Shown: positions 43,789 through 53,138 of the stretch, in pieces
How the letters are laid out: each line of letters opens with the position of its first letter
Numbering within the stretch: the first letter of the stretch is position 1
Assembly (NCBI RefSeq): GCF_014284305.1
Contig: NZ_JACOFW010000012.1
Span: forward strand, 1-64,000
Direction of reading: 5' to 3'
Source: Affinundibacterium seohonense
GTDB taxonomy: Bacteria > Pseudomonadota > Gammaproteobacteria > Burkholderiales > Burkholderiaceae_D
DNA length: 64,000 nucleotides
Made by a program: the position numbers and the translations under genes
The notes under the pieces: generated by a model
The model's database searches: none
What the model saw: the letters and a program-made list of their open reading frames with translations, nothing else
What the model was told of the DNA's origin: nothing

Positions 43789-45396
43789 ATGAAGCCACCG
43801 TCTTTAATTGCTTCCATTTTTAGTCGCATTACCTTACGCCTCGCGGTTGTTCTTGCGGTTTTTTTCGGCCTACTCGTTACCTCTCTCGTATTGATTCCGA
43901 TCCAGCTTCGAACCATCGAAGCGGATAGCCTAAAAAAACTGGAAGATGACCACCTGCGTTCAGCAGCAATTCTTGCTGTCATCTTGAGCGAACCTGTGTG
44001 GCAGATCACGCCTGAAATCGCCAAACTGTCGAGCGAAGTGGTTTTCTCTAACCCGAATGTGTCCGAGATTCACGTCATAACACTGCCCGACAAGAAAACT
44101 TTCATCACCAATTCCCGAAAAGATACACAACAGGGGACATTCAGAACCGAATCCCGTCAAATTTCTCACGGCGAACAAGTCATTGGTGAGGTCCAACTGA
44201 CCTTCACCGAAGAAATTATGCGCAGAGAAATTAAAGATAACTTTTATCGCGCAATTTTTGTGACGGCAACGTCTTTCCTGCTATCAGTTATTTGCATTTA
44301 CATCGTATTGCAATGGCGTCTTGTTCAACCAATTAAAGATTTGATTGAAAAGTCAGATTTACTTGCTAATGGTGAACTCAACGAGGTCATCTCCTTTGAT
44401 CGCAAGGATGAAATTGGTCACCTCGCAGTCAGCCTAGAAGCAACACGACAAGCACTGCAGCGATCCTTCAATGAGCTAGAGATTAAGAATCAGCAACTAT
44501 TGGAATACTCTGGCACGCTGGAATCAAAAGTACGCCAGCGTACGCAAGAATTAGAAAACGCAAATCATCACTTGGAAGCCGCGCTTGCTAGCGTCAACAG
44601 TGCTCAAAATGAATTGGCCCGCATTGAACGAATGGCAGCTTTAGGTTCTATGGTTGCTGGTGTCGCGCACGAACTTAACACACCTTTAGGCAATTGCTTG
44701 TTAGTTGCCAGCACCTTGAGCGATGAAACTCGTCAGATTAGTAAAGCCATGACTGAAGGGAATATGCGTCGCTCTGAATTATCCCATTATATTGACGCAG
44801 CAACGGAATCAAGCAAATTACTGATGCGCGGCTTACAACAAGCAGCACAACTGGTTGGCGACTTTAAACAGGTCGCGGTAGATCAATCCAGCGCGCAGCG
44901 CAGGAAATTTACTCTGGTTGTGGTATTCCAAGAATTGGCGGCCTTGCTTCATTCTAGCTTACGCAAAACACCATTCAACTTAGAACTAGATATTCCGGAT
45001 GATATTGAACTCGACAGTTATCCAGGCCCACTTGGACAGGTTTTTAGCAATCTGGTCAATAATGCGGTGGTGCACGGCTTAGATGGCATGAGTCAGGGCT
45101 ACATGCGTTGTATGGCACGACGCCAAAATGACCATGTCTTAATCGTTTTTGAAGACTCAGGTAAGGGTATTCCTCCGAATATTATTAAGCGCATCTTCGA
45201 GCCGTTTTTCACGACCAAATTTGGTAAAGGTGGCAGCGGCTTGGGACTAAGTATCACTTTCAATATTATTACGAATGTTCTTGGTGGTGAAATTAAAGTC
45301 ACCAGCGAACCTAATCATGGCGCTCGTTTTGAAATGACAATTCCCTTAGTCGCTCCAGGTAGCACAGAACACTCTGGACAAATTATTGATGTCTGA
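43789..45396 (+). CDS. Membrane sensor histidine kinase
   Basis: The 535-aa protein has TM helices near 17-38 and 155-174 enclosing a periplasmic sensor of about 115 residues, then HAMP (175-228), a coiled coil, and a dimerisation box with His294 in VAGVAHELNTPLGN. The ATPase domain shows NLVNNAVVHG, DSGKGIPP and GSGLGLSI. AGAAGGAG lies before the ATG. No response regulator gene is adjacent, so the partner is unknown; the stand-alone REC protein at 10896 is one candidate in this window but is distant. Confidence 0.93.
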   Translation: MKPPSLIASIFSRITLRLAVVLAVFFGLLVTSLVLIPIQLRTIEADSLKKLEDDHLRSAAILAVILSEPVWQITPEIAKLSSEVVFSNPNVSEIHVITLPDKKTFITNSRKDTQQGTFRTESRQISHGEQVIGEVQLTFTEEIMRREIKDNFYRAIFVTATSFLLSVICIYIVLQWRLVQPIKDLIEKSDLLANGELNEVISFDRKDEIGHLAVSLEATRQALQRSFNELEIKNQQLLEYSGTLESKVRQRTQELENANHHLEAALASVNSAQNELARIERMAALGSMVAGVAHELNTPLGNCLLVASTLSDETRQISKAMTEGNMRRSELSHYIDAATESSKLLMRGLQQAAQLVGDFKQVAVDQSSAQRRKFTLVVVFQELAALLHSSLRKTPFNLELDIPDDIELDSYPGPLGQVFSNLVNNAVVHGLDGMSQGYMRCMARRQNDHVLIVFEDSGKGIPPNIIKRIFEPFFTTKFGKGGSGLGLSITFNIITNVLGGEIKVTSEPNHGARFEMTIPLVAPGSTEHSGQIIDV

Positions 45397-45399
45397 GCC

Positions 45400-45457
45400 T
45401 GCTATACTATAGCCTGCACCTAATTCAATGCCTTGTCGCTTCAAACGACAAGGCATT
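45400..45457 (+). promoter_or_regulatory. Probable thyA leader: TATACT plus a 12-bp perfect hairpin
   Basis: GCTATACTATAGC may hold a -10. AATGCCTTGTCG (45427-45438) and CGACAAGGCATT (45446-45457) form a 12-bp stem with a 7-base loop about 35 bases before the thyA ATG. Without a T-run it is either a leader hairpin or a weak terminator of the kinase gene. Confidence 0.5.
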
Positions 45458-45492
45458 GTGCTTCATCACCCCCCTCAGCTAAAGCACCGCAT

Positions 45493-46287
45493 ATGCAACA
45501 ATATCTCGACTTCATGCGTCATGTACAAGATCATGGCATTGTCAAAACCGATCGTACTGGCACTGGTACTCTTTCTGTTTTTGGCTATCAAATGCGGTTC
45601 GATCTAAGCCAAGGATTTCCTTTGGTGACAACAAAAAAATTACATCTGCGCTCTATCATTCATGAACTAATCTGGTTTCTGGCGGGCTCGACCAATATTG
45701 GCTACCTCAAAGAAAATGGGGTATCCATTTGGGATGATTGGGCAGATGAAAATGGTGACCTAGGTCCGGTATATGGTTCACAATGGCGTAGTTGGCCGTT
45801 ACCTGACGGTGGTCATATCGATCAAATTAGCCAATTGATCGAGCAAATCAAAACCAATCCAGATTCGCGTCGCTTGATCGTGTCTGCGTGGAATGTGGCA
45901 GAAATTCCTCAGATGAAATTGCCGCCTTGCCATGCTTTCTTTCAATTCTATGTGGCCGATGGAAAGCTGTCCTGTCAACTATATCAACGCAGTGCAGATA
46001 TCTTTTTAGGCGTGCCTTTCAATATTGCCTCGTACGCTTTATTGACCCATATGGTGGCGCAACAAACAGGTCTTGAAGTTGGTGATTTCATTTGGACTGG
46101 TGGCGATTGCCACTTGTATAGCAACCATCTAGACCAAGTCAAAGAACAACTTTTGCGCAGCACTTTTCCTTTGCCAACTCTAAAAATTTCGCGCAAGCCC
46201 GACTCTATTTTTGACTACAAATTCGAAGACTTTGTCATTGAAAATTATGAGTTCCATCCACATATCAAAGCCCCTGTTGCGGTATAA
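45493..46287 (+). CDS. thyA: Thymidylate synthase
   Basis: The 264-aa protein has exactly the E. coli length when started at 45493 ([20 protein letters not shown]); a frame extension to 45433 runs through the leader hairpin and is rejected. The catalytic Cys146 lies in [12 protein letters not shown], the phosphate-binding Arg in [11 protein letters not shown] and [18 protein letters not shown]. It methylates dUMP with methylene-THF. folA follows after 20 bp, giving the usual pairing of dTMP synthesis and folate recycling. Confidence 0.97.
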   Translation: MQQYLDFMRHVQDHGIVKTDRTGTGTLSVFGYQMRFDLSQGFPLVTTKKLHLRSIIHELIWFLAGSTNIGYLKENGVSIWDDWADENGDLGPVYGSQWRSWPLPDGGHIDQISQLIEQIKTNPDSRRLIVSAWNVAEIPQMKLPPCHAFFQFYVADGKLSCQLYQRSADIFLGVPFNIASYALLTHMVAQQTGLEVGDFIWTGGDCHLYSNHLDQVKEQLLRSTFPLPTLKISRKPDSIFDYKFEDFVIENYEFHPHIKAPVAV

Positions 46288-46307
46288 AAACATACTTACA
46301 TTAAAAT

Positions 46308-46802
46308 ATGTCTGAATCAGCATCACACATCAGCATCATTGTTGCGACCGATAAAAATCATGGCATCGGGATTAATAATCAACTGCCTTGGCATTTGCCC
46401 GAAGACTTAGCGCACTTCAAACGCACCACTTCTGGTCATCCAATTGTGATGGGAAGAAAAACCTTTGACTCCATCGGCCGCCCATTACCAAATCGCCAAA
46501 ATATCGTCATTACCCGAAATGAGGACTGGTCTCATTCAGGCGTTGAAGCAGTCACCTCGATACAAGATGCCTTAGACTTGGTTGCAGACAAAGCCGCTTT
46601 TGTGATCGGTGGCGCGGAAATTTATCGGCAAGCTTTAGCGTTTGCACAGGAACTGATTGTGACAGAAATCCAACAGATATATCAGTGTGATGCATTTTTT
46701 CCCGAAATAGATCCAACGGTTTGGCAAGAAAAGAGTCGAGAGTATTTCGTAGCAGAATCGAATCAGTTACACTACGCAATTGTTAATTACATAAGAAAAT
46801 AG
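46308..46802 (+). CDS. folA: Dihydrofolate reductase
   Basis: The 164-aa protein has the DHFR features IIVATDKNHGIGINNQLPWH, the active-site Glu/Asp region LPEDLAHFKRTT, GHPIVMGRKTFDSIGRPLP and FVIGGAEIYRQAL. It restores THF from the DHF made by ThyA. The stop is 7 bp before the DUF4337 gene. Confidence 0.97.
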   Translation: MSESASHISIIVATDKNHGIGINNQLPWHLPEDLAHFKRTTSGHPIVMGRKTFDSIGRPLPNRQNIVITRNEDWSHSGVEAVTSIQDALDLVADKAAFVIGGAEIYRQALAFAQELIVTEIQQIYQCDAFFPEIDPTVWQEKSREYFVAESNQLHYAIVNYIRK

Positions 46803-46809
46803 GGCGAAA

Positions 46810-47379
46810 ATGTCAGGACACGGATTCCACGTTCACGGACCACATGACCATGAACTTGAGCATGCAGCACACAGCAATGATGATTTTTCCAGCAAAATTG
46901 CGGTCATGACTGCGATTATGGCGACCGTTGGTGCCTTGATCGGTTACGAAGGCGGCGCAACACAAAATCAATCTGCCATGTTAAAAAACAGTGCCGCGAT
47001 CACAAAGACGGATGCTGCCAATAGCTGGAGTCATTATCAATCGAAATCAAATAAGCAGAACTTAGCGGAACTAGCCTTGTCTATTCCAGGTGTCGATGGT
47101 GAAAAATACAAGTTAGACATAGAACGTTACAAAAAAGAGAAAGAAGTCATCAAGAAAGAAGCCGAGGCATTTGAGAAACAGGTAGTAGAATTAGAAAAGT
47201 TGTCGGAAGCAGCCTTACACCAACATCATCGTTGGGCGCAATCTATGACCGCAGTACAAATTGCCATCTCATTAGCGGCGATTGCCTTATTAACGAAAAA
47301 GAAATGGCTAGAATACGCTTCATATGGCGTAGCAACCGCTGGTCTGGGTATCGCTGCTTTAGCTTGGCTGCATATTTAA
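46810..47379 (+). CDS. DUF4337 membrane protein
   Basis: The 189-aa protein starts with a His-rich tail (MSGHGFHVHGPHDHELEHAA), has an N-terminal membrane helix (KIAVMTAIMATVGALIGYEG), a long charged coiled coil (KYKLDIERYKKEKEVIKKEA), and two C-terminal helices. This layout is typical for DUF4337. The function is unknown. GGGCGAAA precedes the ATG and the gene is probably co-transcribed with thyA-folA. Confidence 0.9.
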   Translation: MSGHGFHVHGPHDHELEHAAHSNDDFSSKIAVMTAIMATVGALIGYEGGATQNQSAMLKNSAAITKTDAANSWSHYQSKSNKQNLAELALSIPGVDGEKYKLDIERYKKEKEVIKKEAEAFEKQVVELEKLSEAALHQHHRWAQSMTAVQIAISLAAIALLTKKKWLEYASYGVATAGLGIAALAWLHI

Positions 47380-47394
47380 AGAGGATTTAGCATC

Positions 47395-48192
47395 ATGAAT
47401 AAAATTGCTTGCATGGTTATTTCTGCTACGTTCGCCGTCGCGAGCCTACCTGTTTTGGCGCAAGATTTTAGTTCTGAGCAATTCACCAGCGCCAACAAAT
47501 TAAATTATTCATATCAGACTCCCTCATTGAGTCTTAGTCGAACTCAAAGCCTCAATCTAAGCTCGCCATTTGATATGGGATACATTCCTGGAAAACAGGA
47601 AAAACGCGGCTTACAAATTCGCCAGTTAAATTCCACCAAGCTTCATTTTTCACCAACAGGTAAGCTAGACTACGGCCTCGATTTCAGCACAGAGCGCACA
47701 ACTGAGTCATTCAATTCTGATCCCTTGAGTATCTCCACGAATCAACAACTTACATCGAATTTATCGACAGCAGCCTTTCTAAATTATCGCGTTAATCCTG
47801 TTTATTCTTTGAATTCGTCGATTCGATATAGCAGTCGCAATGAGCGTGGCACGCAACTCAGTATTGGAGCGAAAGCAAATAAGATTTTCGGAAAACGTCA
47901 CAATTTGACTGCTGTCTTTAGTGTGAATTGGAACAGTCCTTCCAACAGTACAAAAAATGCGCTCACCGCTTTTGACTGGCAACAGTCACAAAATTATTTA
48001 TCAGTAAGGGGAAATCAGTTCAATCGAACGGAATTACGAATTGGTACAAACTGGAACTGGAATATTGATACTAATTGGTCTTTATCTACCGGAATTAGCG
48101 CACGTCATATGCTCAATTCATCTGCGAAAAATCCGTTCATGACACAACGAACACCGGTCACAATTTTCTCGGTTGCGACCTATCGATTCTAA
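47395..48192 (+). CDS. Exported beta-barrel-like protein, unknown function
   Basis: The 265-aa protein has a signal peptide (MNKIACMVISATFAVASLPV...AQ). Alternating polar/aromatic strands follow, rich in Ser/Asn (LNYSYQTPSLSLSRTQSLNL, LSTAAFLNYRVNPVYSLNS, RIGTNWNWNIDTNWSLSTG), and it ends in Phe (SVATYRF), the classic C-terminal signal for outer-membrane insertion. About 12 strands can be imagined. No family is recognised. AGAGGATTTAGC precedes the ATG. Confidence 0.8.
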   Translation: MNKIACMVISATFAVASLPVLAQDFSSEQFTSANKLNYSYQTPSLSLSRTQSLNLSSPFDMGYIPGKQEKRGLQIRQLNSTKLHFSPTGKLDYGLDFSTERTTESFNSDPLSISTNQQLTSNLSTAAFLNYRVNPVYSLNSSIRYSSRNERGTQLSIGAKANKIFGKRHNLTAVFSVNWNSPSNSTKNALTAFDWQQSQNYLSVRGNQFNRTELRIGTNWNWNIDTNWSLSTGISARHMLNSSAKNPFMTQRTPVTIFSVATYRF

Positions 48193-48194
48193 AA

Positions 48195-48227
48195 AAAATG
48201 GCTCGGTAAATTGAGCCATTTTGTCGT
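48195..48227. terminator. Bidirectional terminator
   Basis: AAAATGGCTC pairs with GAGCCATTTT around an 8-base loop, flanked by an A-run and a T-run; it lies between the barrel gene and the convergent ABC ATPase gene. Confidence 0.88.
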
Positions 48228-48242
48228 ACTTCCCTTATTACA

Positions 48243-48929
48243 CTAGATCAATCGACCTGCAGCAATTGATATGGTACGCCCACAACGTGCAGCGATCGAC
48301 AAATCGTGCGTTACTAATACCAGACTCGAACCGCGCTCGCGATTAAGTTCAAACATGAGCTGAATCACCGACTCGCCTGTGGCGGCATCTAGGCTGCCTG
48401 TCGGTTCATCGGCAAACAATAATGGAGGCTCTGTGACGAACGCACGCGCGAGGGCAACCCGCTGTTGTTCGCCGCCCGACAAGTATTTAGGATAGTGTTT
48501 TAAGCGACTAGACAAACCAACTTTGGCTAGCATCTGTTCCGCCTTTTGTTTCGCTTCCTTGTCACCGCGCAATTCAAGCGGAAGCATGACATTTTCGAGT
48601 GCGTTCAAATGCATCAACAACTGAAAGGATTGGAACACGAACCCGAGCTGGTTCTTTCGCAGCAATGCCCTACCATCTTCATCTAATGCAAAAATATCGA
48701 CGCCTCCCAGCTCTACAGTACCTTCTGTCGGGGTATCCAAACCGGCCAAGATACCAAGCAAAGTCGATTTACCGGATCCAGAAGCGCCAACAATTGCCAG
48801 AGTCTCCCCCGCTGCCACCGTAAATTCGATATTATGTAGAATAGTGAGCTCGCCAGTGGCATCAGCAACCCGCTTGCTTAGATTTTTCACATGTATTGCT
48901 GGAATATTGCTTTGATCAGAAAGGCTCAT
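48243..48929 (-). CDS. ABC transporter ATP-binding protein (YbbA/LolD type)
   Basis: The 228-aa form starting at 48929 equals the length of E. coli YbbA. Walker A is GASGSGKST, signature [14 protein letters not shown], Walker [17 protein letters not shown] and the H-loop [12 protein letters not shown]. The start codon CAT on the plus strand overlaps the tesA ATG by two bases. A further frame to 48971 would run through tesA. The YbbP-type permease that normally partners YbbA is not in the window. It may act in lipoprotein or lysophospholipid handling with TesA; that link rests on gene neighbourhood. Confidence 0.92.
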   Translation of the reverse strand: MSLSDQSNIPAIHVKNLSKRVADATGELTILHNIEFTVAAGETLAIVGASGSGKSTLLGILAGLDTPTEGTVELGGVDIFALDEDGRALLRKNQLGFVFQSFQLLMHLNALENVMLPLELRGDKEAKQKAEQMLAKVGLSSRLKHYPKYLSGGEQQRVALARAFVTEPPLLFADEPTGSLDAATGESVIQLMFELNRERGSSLVLVTHDLSIAARCGRTISIAAGRLI

Positions 48930-49584
48930 GTTGAATTTTATGCTTTTAAATTTTAAGAAAACACTGAACATCTTCAGCGCACTGTTTATCGTACTCTATT
49001 TTTTGCTAGCCTCAGGCTATGCCCATTCTGCATCAAAAACTATACTCGTGCTTGGCGATAGCCTGTCGGCAGAATATGGCCTCACACGTGGGACAGGTTG
49101 GGTCGCTTTGCTGGAAAAAAAGCTGGAAAGCAAAAAAATAGACATGCGTGTCATCAATGCGAGCATCAGTGGGGAAACCAGTAGTGGCGGCAAAGCTCGT
49201 TTGGCTGCATTACTAAAAATCCATCAACCCACTATTGTAATCATCGAGTTGGGTGGCAACGATGCTCTACGTGGATTGGATCTGAACGTATCGGAACAAA
49301 ACTTTCGCGAAATGCTCAACATGACCAAAGACAGCAAAGCGAAGCCCTTGTTAGTCGCGATGCAAATTCCACCTAACTACGGCAAAGCCTACACGGATAA
49401 GTTTTTTTCTATGTACGCCAAATTAGCCAAAGAAACGCAATCAGCACTTGTGCCATTTTTCCTAAAAGGTGTGGCTGACAAGCCGGAACTCTTCCAACCC
49501 GACCGCATTCATTTAACCGCGGAAGCACATCCTGTCATGCTGGAAAATGTTTGGGGTCCATTACAAAAATTATTAAGAAGATGA
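48928..49584 (+). CDS. tesA: Multifunctional acyl-CoA thioesterase/lysophospholipase (GDSL) TesA
   Basis: The 218-aa protein has a signal-like N-terminus (FKKTLNIFSALFIVLYFLLASG) and an SGNH hydrolase: catalytic Ser45 in LVLGDSLSAEYG, the Gly block SISGETSSGGKA, IELGGNDALRG and the Asp/His pair in PDRIHLTAEAH. It would be a periplasmic thioesterase/lysophospholipase. ATG at 48928 (AAGG three bases upstream) or at 48940 are both possible. Its neighbour is the divergent ybbA-like gene, as in E. coli. Confidence 0.94.
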   Translation: MLNFMLLNFKKTLNIFSALFIVLYFLLASGYAHSASKTILVLGDSLSAEYGLTRGTGWVALLEKKLESKKIDMRVINASISGETSSGGKARLAALLKIHQPTIVIIELGGNDALRGLDLNVSEQNFREMLNMTKDSKAKPLLVAMQIPPNYGKAYTDKFFSMYAKLAKETQSALVPFFLKGVADKPELFQPDRIHLTAEAHPVMLENVWGPLQKLLRR

Positions 49585-49591
49585 GCATATT

Positions 49592-50662
49592 TTGAGTACT
49601 TCGCGTCTAATCAGTTTTGAACTAGCCTATCCGTCCCTTTCCGCTTTCGATTGTGTCATTGATGTTCGCAGCCCTGACGAATTCGCAGAGGACCACATTC
49701 CTGGTGCCATCAATTGTCCAGTTCTGGATAATGAGGAAAGAATCACTGTTGGCACGATGTACAAGCAAGTCAGTCCATTTGAAGCGAAGAAACTTGGTGC
49801 TGCCTTGGTTGCCAAAAATATCGGCAAACACATTGAGCAACTTTTTCTCGATAAACCAAAAGAATGGAAACCGCTGATTTACTGCTGGCGTGGTGGTAAT
49901 CGCAGCGGCTCAATGACACACATTTTGGCAAAAATTGGCTGGCATGCGATTCAATTGGATGGTGGCTACAAAGCTTTCCGACGCTTCGTAAATCAACAGC
50001 TGCCCGAATTATCAGCGCAAGCCAAATGGGTGGTGTTATGTGGAGAGACTGGCACTGGCAAAAGCCGCTTACTGCAACAATTACGCTCGCAAGGCGCGCA
50101 AGTCATCGACTTGGAGGAACTCGCACATCATCGTGGCTCAGTACTTGGGAAGCTACCCAACAATAGACAGCCATCACAAAAATCTTTTGAAACCGCGATT
50201 TGGCAACATCTGAGCCACTTTGATTTCAATAGACCGGTTTACGTCGAAGCGGAAAGCAAGAAGGTGGGGAATTTAAGGGTGCCAGACGCGATGATGGAAA
50301 AAATGCGGCGATCGTCCTGCATTCAACTACAACTCTCATTGACAAATCGTATTGCCCTACTTAGTGATGACTATCGCCATTTCATTGATGACACCGCTCT
50401 CTTGAGCGAACAACTATCGTGCCTGACCGATCTTCATGGAAAAGAACAAATCCATATCTGGTCGGAACTTGCAAAAAACAAACAGGTCAATGAACTGATC
50501 GAGCAACTGCTGCAAAAGCATTATGACCCAGCATATCAAAAAGCAATCGCCCGCAATTTCGCTTTAATTGCGCAGGCAAAATCATACACAATTGAAAACA
50601 TCACAGACAACGCATACGAAGTGCTTGCGAAGCAAATTATTCACGACGAGCTGGCTGAATAA
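49592..50662 (+). CDS. mnmH: tRNA 2-selenouridine synthase
   Basis: The 356-aa protein has a rhodanese domain with active-site Cys98 in YCWRGGNRSGSM and a P-loop GETGTGKS (151-158) in the second half. MnmH (SelU/YbbB) converts thio- to seleno-modification at the tRNA wobble uridine through a geranyl intermediate. The start is TTG at 49592, since no in-frame ATG fits upstream of the rhodanese domain; AGAAGATGAG serves as ribosome binding site and overlaps the tesA stop. Such a gene implies selenophosphate production (selD) elsewhere. Confidence 0.93.
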   Translation: MSTSRLISFELAYPSLSAFDCVIDVRSPDEFAEDHIPGAINCPVLDNEERITVGTMYKQVSPFEAKKLGAALVAKNIGKHIEQLFLDKPKEWKPLIYCWRGGNRSGSMTHILAKIGWHAIQLDGGYKAFRRFVNQQLPELSAQAKWVVLCGETGTGKSRLLQQLRSQGAQVIDLEELAHHRGSVLGKLPNNRQPSQKSFETAIWQHLSHFDFNRPVYVEAESKKVGNLRVPDAMMEKMRRSSCIQLQLSLTNRIALLSDDYRHFIDDTALLSEQLSCLTDLHGKEQIHIWSELAKNKQVNELIEQLLQKHYDPAYQKAIARNFALIAQAKSYTIENITDNAYEVLAKQIIHDELAE

Positions 50663-50667
50663 ATTAA

Positions 50668-50811
50668 CTAAGCATCTTTGTCATCGATAATACTTTGTCC
50701 AACTTCATCTAGTTCCTCAAACTGACGATGATTTAATGCCCACCAAAAAATGACACCAATCGCAAACACTAGAATCACACTGAGAGGAACCAGCAAGTAC
50801 AGAATATCCAT
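50668..50811 (-). CDS. ccoS: cbb3-type cytochrome oxidase assembly protein CcoS
   Basis: The 47-aa protein MDILYLLVPLSVILVFAIGV continues with IFWWALNHRQFEELDEVGQS and a short acidic end. One N-terminal membrane helix followed by W-A-x-x-x-x-Q-F-E-E-L/D is the CcoS hallmark. It follows ccoI by 41 bp on the same strand. CcoS is needed for maturation of cbb3 oxidase. It ends 5 bp from the convergent mnmH stop. Confidence 0.92.
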   Translation of the reverse strand: MDILYLLVPLSVILVFAIGVIFWWALNHRQFEELDEVGQSIIDDKDA

Positions 50812-50852
50812 GCATTTAACTTTGCAATGTAAGGTCAAATAGAAACCGAAAT

Positions 50853-53138
50853 TTAGGGAATTGACAAATCGTAGTCGACCGGCTTCAAGTTTAATAGTCG
50901 CAGACCATTCACAACCACAAGCAGAGAGCTAACGGACATTCCCAGCGCCGCATGCCAAGGCGCTAAGTAACCTAAAACGGCTGCCGGAATCGCGATCACA
51001 TTATAAAGCAATGCCCAAGCCAAATTCTGGCGTATCAAACGATAGGCCTTTTTTGCCAACTCCACACTAAAACTGAAATCACTTAAGCGATTCGACATCA
51101 ATAGGCAATCACTACGCGTCTGAGAGATTGGCGCTCCCTGCCCCATGGCAACCGACACATTTGCCAAAGACAATGCGGGACCATCATTCATACCATCGCC
51201 AACCATGGCGACGATTGCCCCTTGCTGCTGCAGTTGAAGAATATATGCATACTTCTGGACGGGCTTTAGCTCCGCTCTAAATTCGGCGATACCACATTGG
51301 GTCGCAACTTCCGCTACGACCTCTTGCCTGTCACCGGACAAGAGAATGACGGTTTTACCCAGATCTTGCAATTCCCGCACAGCCCGAATTGATTCTTCGC
51401 GCAAGCTATCCTCCATCACAAAGTAAGCCAATATGTTCTGCTGATCACCAAACACTGAGACAGACTTACTGCGATATTCAGTCGGTATTTGCCAATCGCT
51501 TTGATTCAAATCTTTCACGTAATCAAGACGACCTAAACGATAAGTTTGAGCTCCAATCGTGGCCTCAACACCGGCACCGGCAAGTTCATGGCTACTCATC
51601 AAAACCACTTCGTTACTTGTAAAAATAGGTGCCAATTGCGGATCAATAAAACTCTCTGCGATTGCCCTAGAGGCTGGATGCAAGGACATACCCGCGATGA
51701 TGGCAATAACTTTCTTTTGTCTATTAATATCGTCGTTTTCTGTTTGATCCAAATTCAAATAGACGGCTTTTAACACTTTCAATTTGCCGTAGGTTAAGGT
51801 GCCGGTCTTATCAAAAACCACGTGCGTTAGATTTGCCAGGTTTTCGATCGCAGAACCTTTAGTAAGCAACATACCAAACTTCGCTAATTGACCAATTGCC
51901 GCCGACATCACGCCTGGCGTTGCCAAAGAAAGGGCGCAAGGACAAGTGACTACAATGACACTGATCGCAATCCAAAGGGCACGCTCGGCGTCAATAAAAG
52001 CCCAAACGATACCCGACAAAATCGCGATCAATAAAATTGCGAATAAAAATCGGCTAGCATGTTTATCGGCGAGCGCAACTAAACGTGGCTTTTCCAAAGT
52101 CGCCGATTCCATCATGGCAATCAAAGTCGCTAATTGCGTTTGATTACCAACCTGTGTCGCACGCATCACGACAGCGCTATGCAAATTCACTGCCCCAGCG
52201 ATCAATTGATCACCCATTTTTTTGTGAACAGGTTTTGCTTCACCAGTCATTAAGGCCTCATCACACTCACTACTGCCTTCTACCACTTCACCATCACAAG
52301 GAACTTGTTGACCGGCGGGAACCAATAAATAGTCACCAACCGAAATTTCATCTGCGCGACAGGAAATGAGTTGTTCACGCGATGGATAAGCCACTAATTT
52401 CTGGGCAATGGTAGGATGAATCTGAGTTAGCACGGAGAGCGCGGCAGATGTTTTTCGTTTTACGTTGTCCTCAATAAAACGAGCTCCCAACAATAAAAAA
52501 ACAAACATGATTGCTGAATCAAAATACACCGCGCCACCGAAGAAAGTTGCCCAACAGCTGGCAAAAAAAGTCAGCAATATGCCTAAGGAAACCGGTACAT
52601 CCATACCAATATAGCGCTGCTTCAAATCACGAATCGCGCCTCGAAAAAACGGCAACGAAGAAAAGCCAATAACAGGAATAGTAATTACCAAGCTGGCGAT
52701 TTTTAACAGACGATCAAGGTCAGGCGGCAAATCGCCGTCAATCTCCGGCACAGGAACCAAATAAGCCGGAAACGCATACATCATCACCTGCATCATCGCG
52801 AAACCAGCGACAAACAAACGCCACAGTGCTGTCTTCTTTTCCTTTGCCTGATACTCACTTAAAGATTGATTCGCCGGAAATGCGGCATAACCAAGTTCAA
52901 CGATTGATTGAATAATTTTCTTTAAACTCAAACGATCTGGCTGCCAACTAAGTTGGGCTTTTTGTGAGATAGGATTAATTCGAAACGAATTGACGCCAGA
53001 CAATTGTGAAACCCGAAATTCAATTAATTGAATGCAAGCAGAACAACGGATGCCAGCAACACTTAATGTCTCGGTTTGCAATCGTTCTACGGTGTCAGGC
53101 GATTCATTTGCAGACGGCTGCACGTTGGCCGTTGTCAT
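50853..53138 (-). CDS. ccoI: CcoI/FixI copper-transporting P-type ATPase (lacking its N-terminal domain)
   Basis: The 761-aa form starts at the ATG at 53138. Domains: HMA-like metal site with CSAC (GIRCSACIQLIE, near 31-37), eight membrane helices, TGEA near 299, CPC motif (about 399-401, VVTCPCALSLATPG), and phosphorylation Asp in FDKTGTLTYG near 443, then VGDGMNDGPALSLANVSVAM. This is the Cu+-exporting ATPase that supplies copper to cbb3 oxidase. The usual N-terminal Cys-rich metal-binding domain is in a separate upstream gene overlapping by TGATG. Confidence 0.94.
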   Translation of the reverse strand: MTTANVQPSANESPDTVERLQTETLSVAGIRCSACIQLIEFRVSQLSGVNSFRINPISQKAQLSWQPDRLSLKKIIQSIVELGYAAFPANQSLSEYQAKEKKTALWRLFVAGFAMMQVMMYAFPAYLVPVPEIDGDLPPDLDRLLKIASLVITIPVIGFSSLPFFRGAIRDLKQRYIGMDVPVSLGILLTFFASCWATFFGGAVYFDSAIMFVFLLLGARFIEDNVKRKTSAALSVLTQIHPTIAQKLVAYPSREQLISCRADEISVGDYLLVPAGQQVPCDGEVVEGSSECDEALMTGEAKPVHKKMGDQLIAGAVNLHSAVVMRATQVGNQTQLATLIAMMESATLEKPRLVALADKHASRFLFAILLIAILSGIVWAFIDAERALWIAISVIVVTCPCALSLATPGVMSAAIGQLAKFGMLLTKGSAIENLANLTHVVFDKTGTLTYGKLKVLKAVYLNLDQTENDDINRQKKVIAIIAGMSLHPASRAIAESFIDPQLAPIFTSNEVVLMSSHELAGAGVEATIGAQTYRLGRLDYVKDLNQSDWQIPTEYRSKSVSVFGDQQNILAYFVMEDSLREESIRAVRELQDLGKTVILLSGDRQEVVAEVATQCGIAEFRAELKPVQKYAYILQLQQQGAIVAMVGDGMNDGPALSLANVSVAMGQGAPISQTRSDCLLMSNRLSDFSFSVELAKKAYRLIRQNLAWALLYNVIAIPAAVLGYLAPWHAALGMSVSSLLVVVNGLRLLNLKPVDYDLSIP

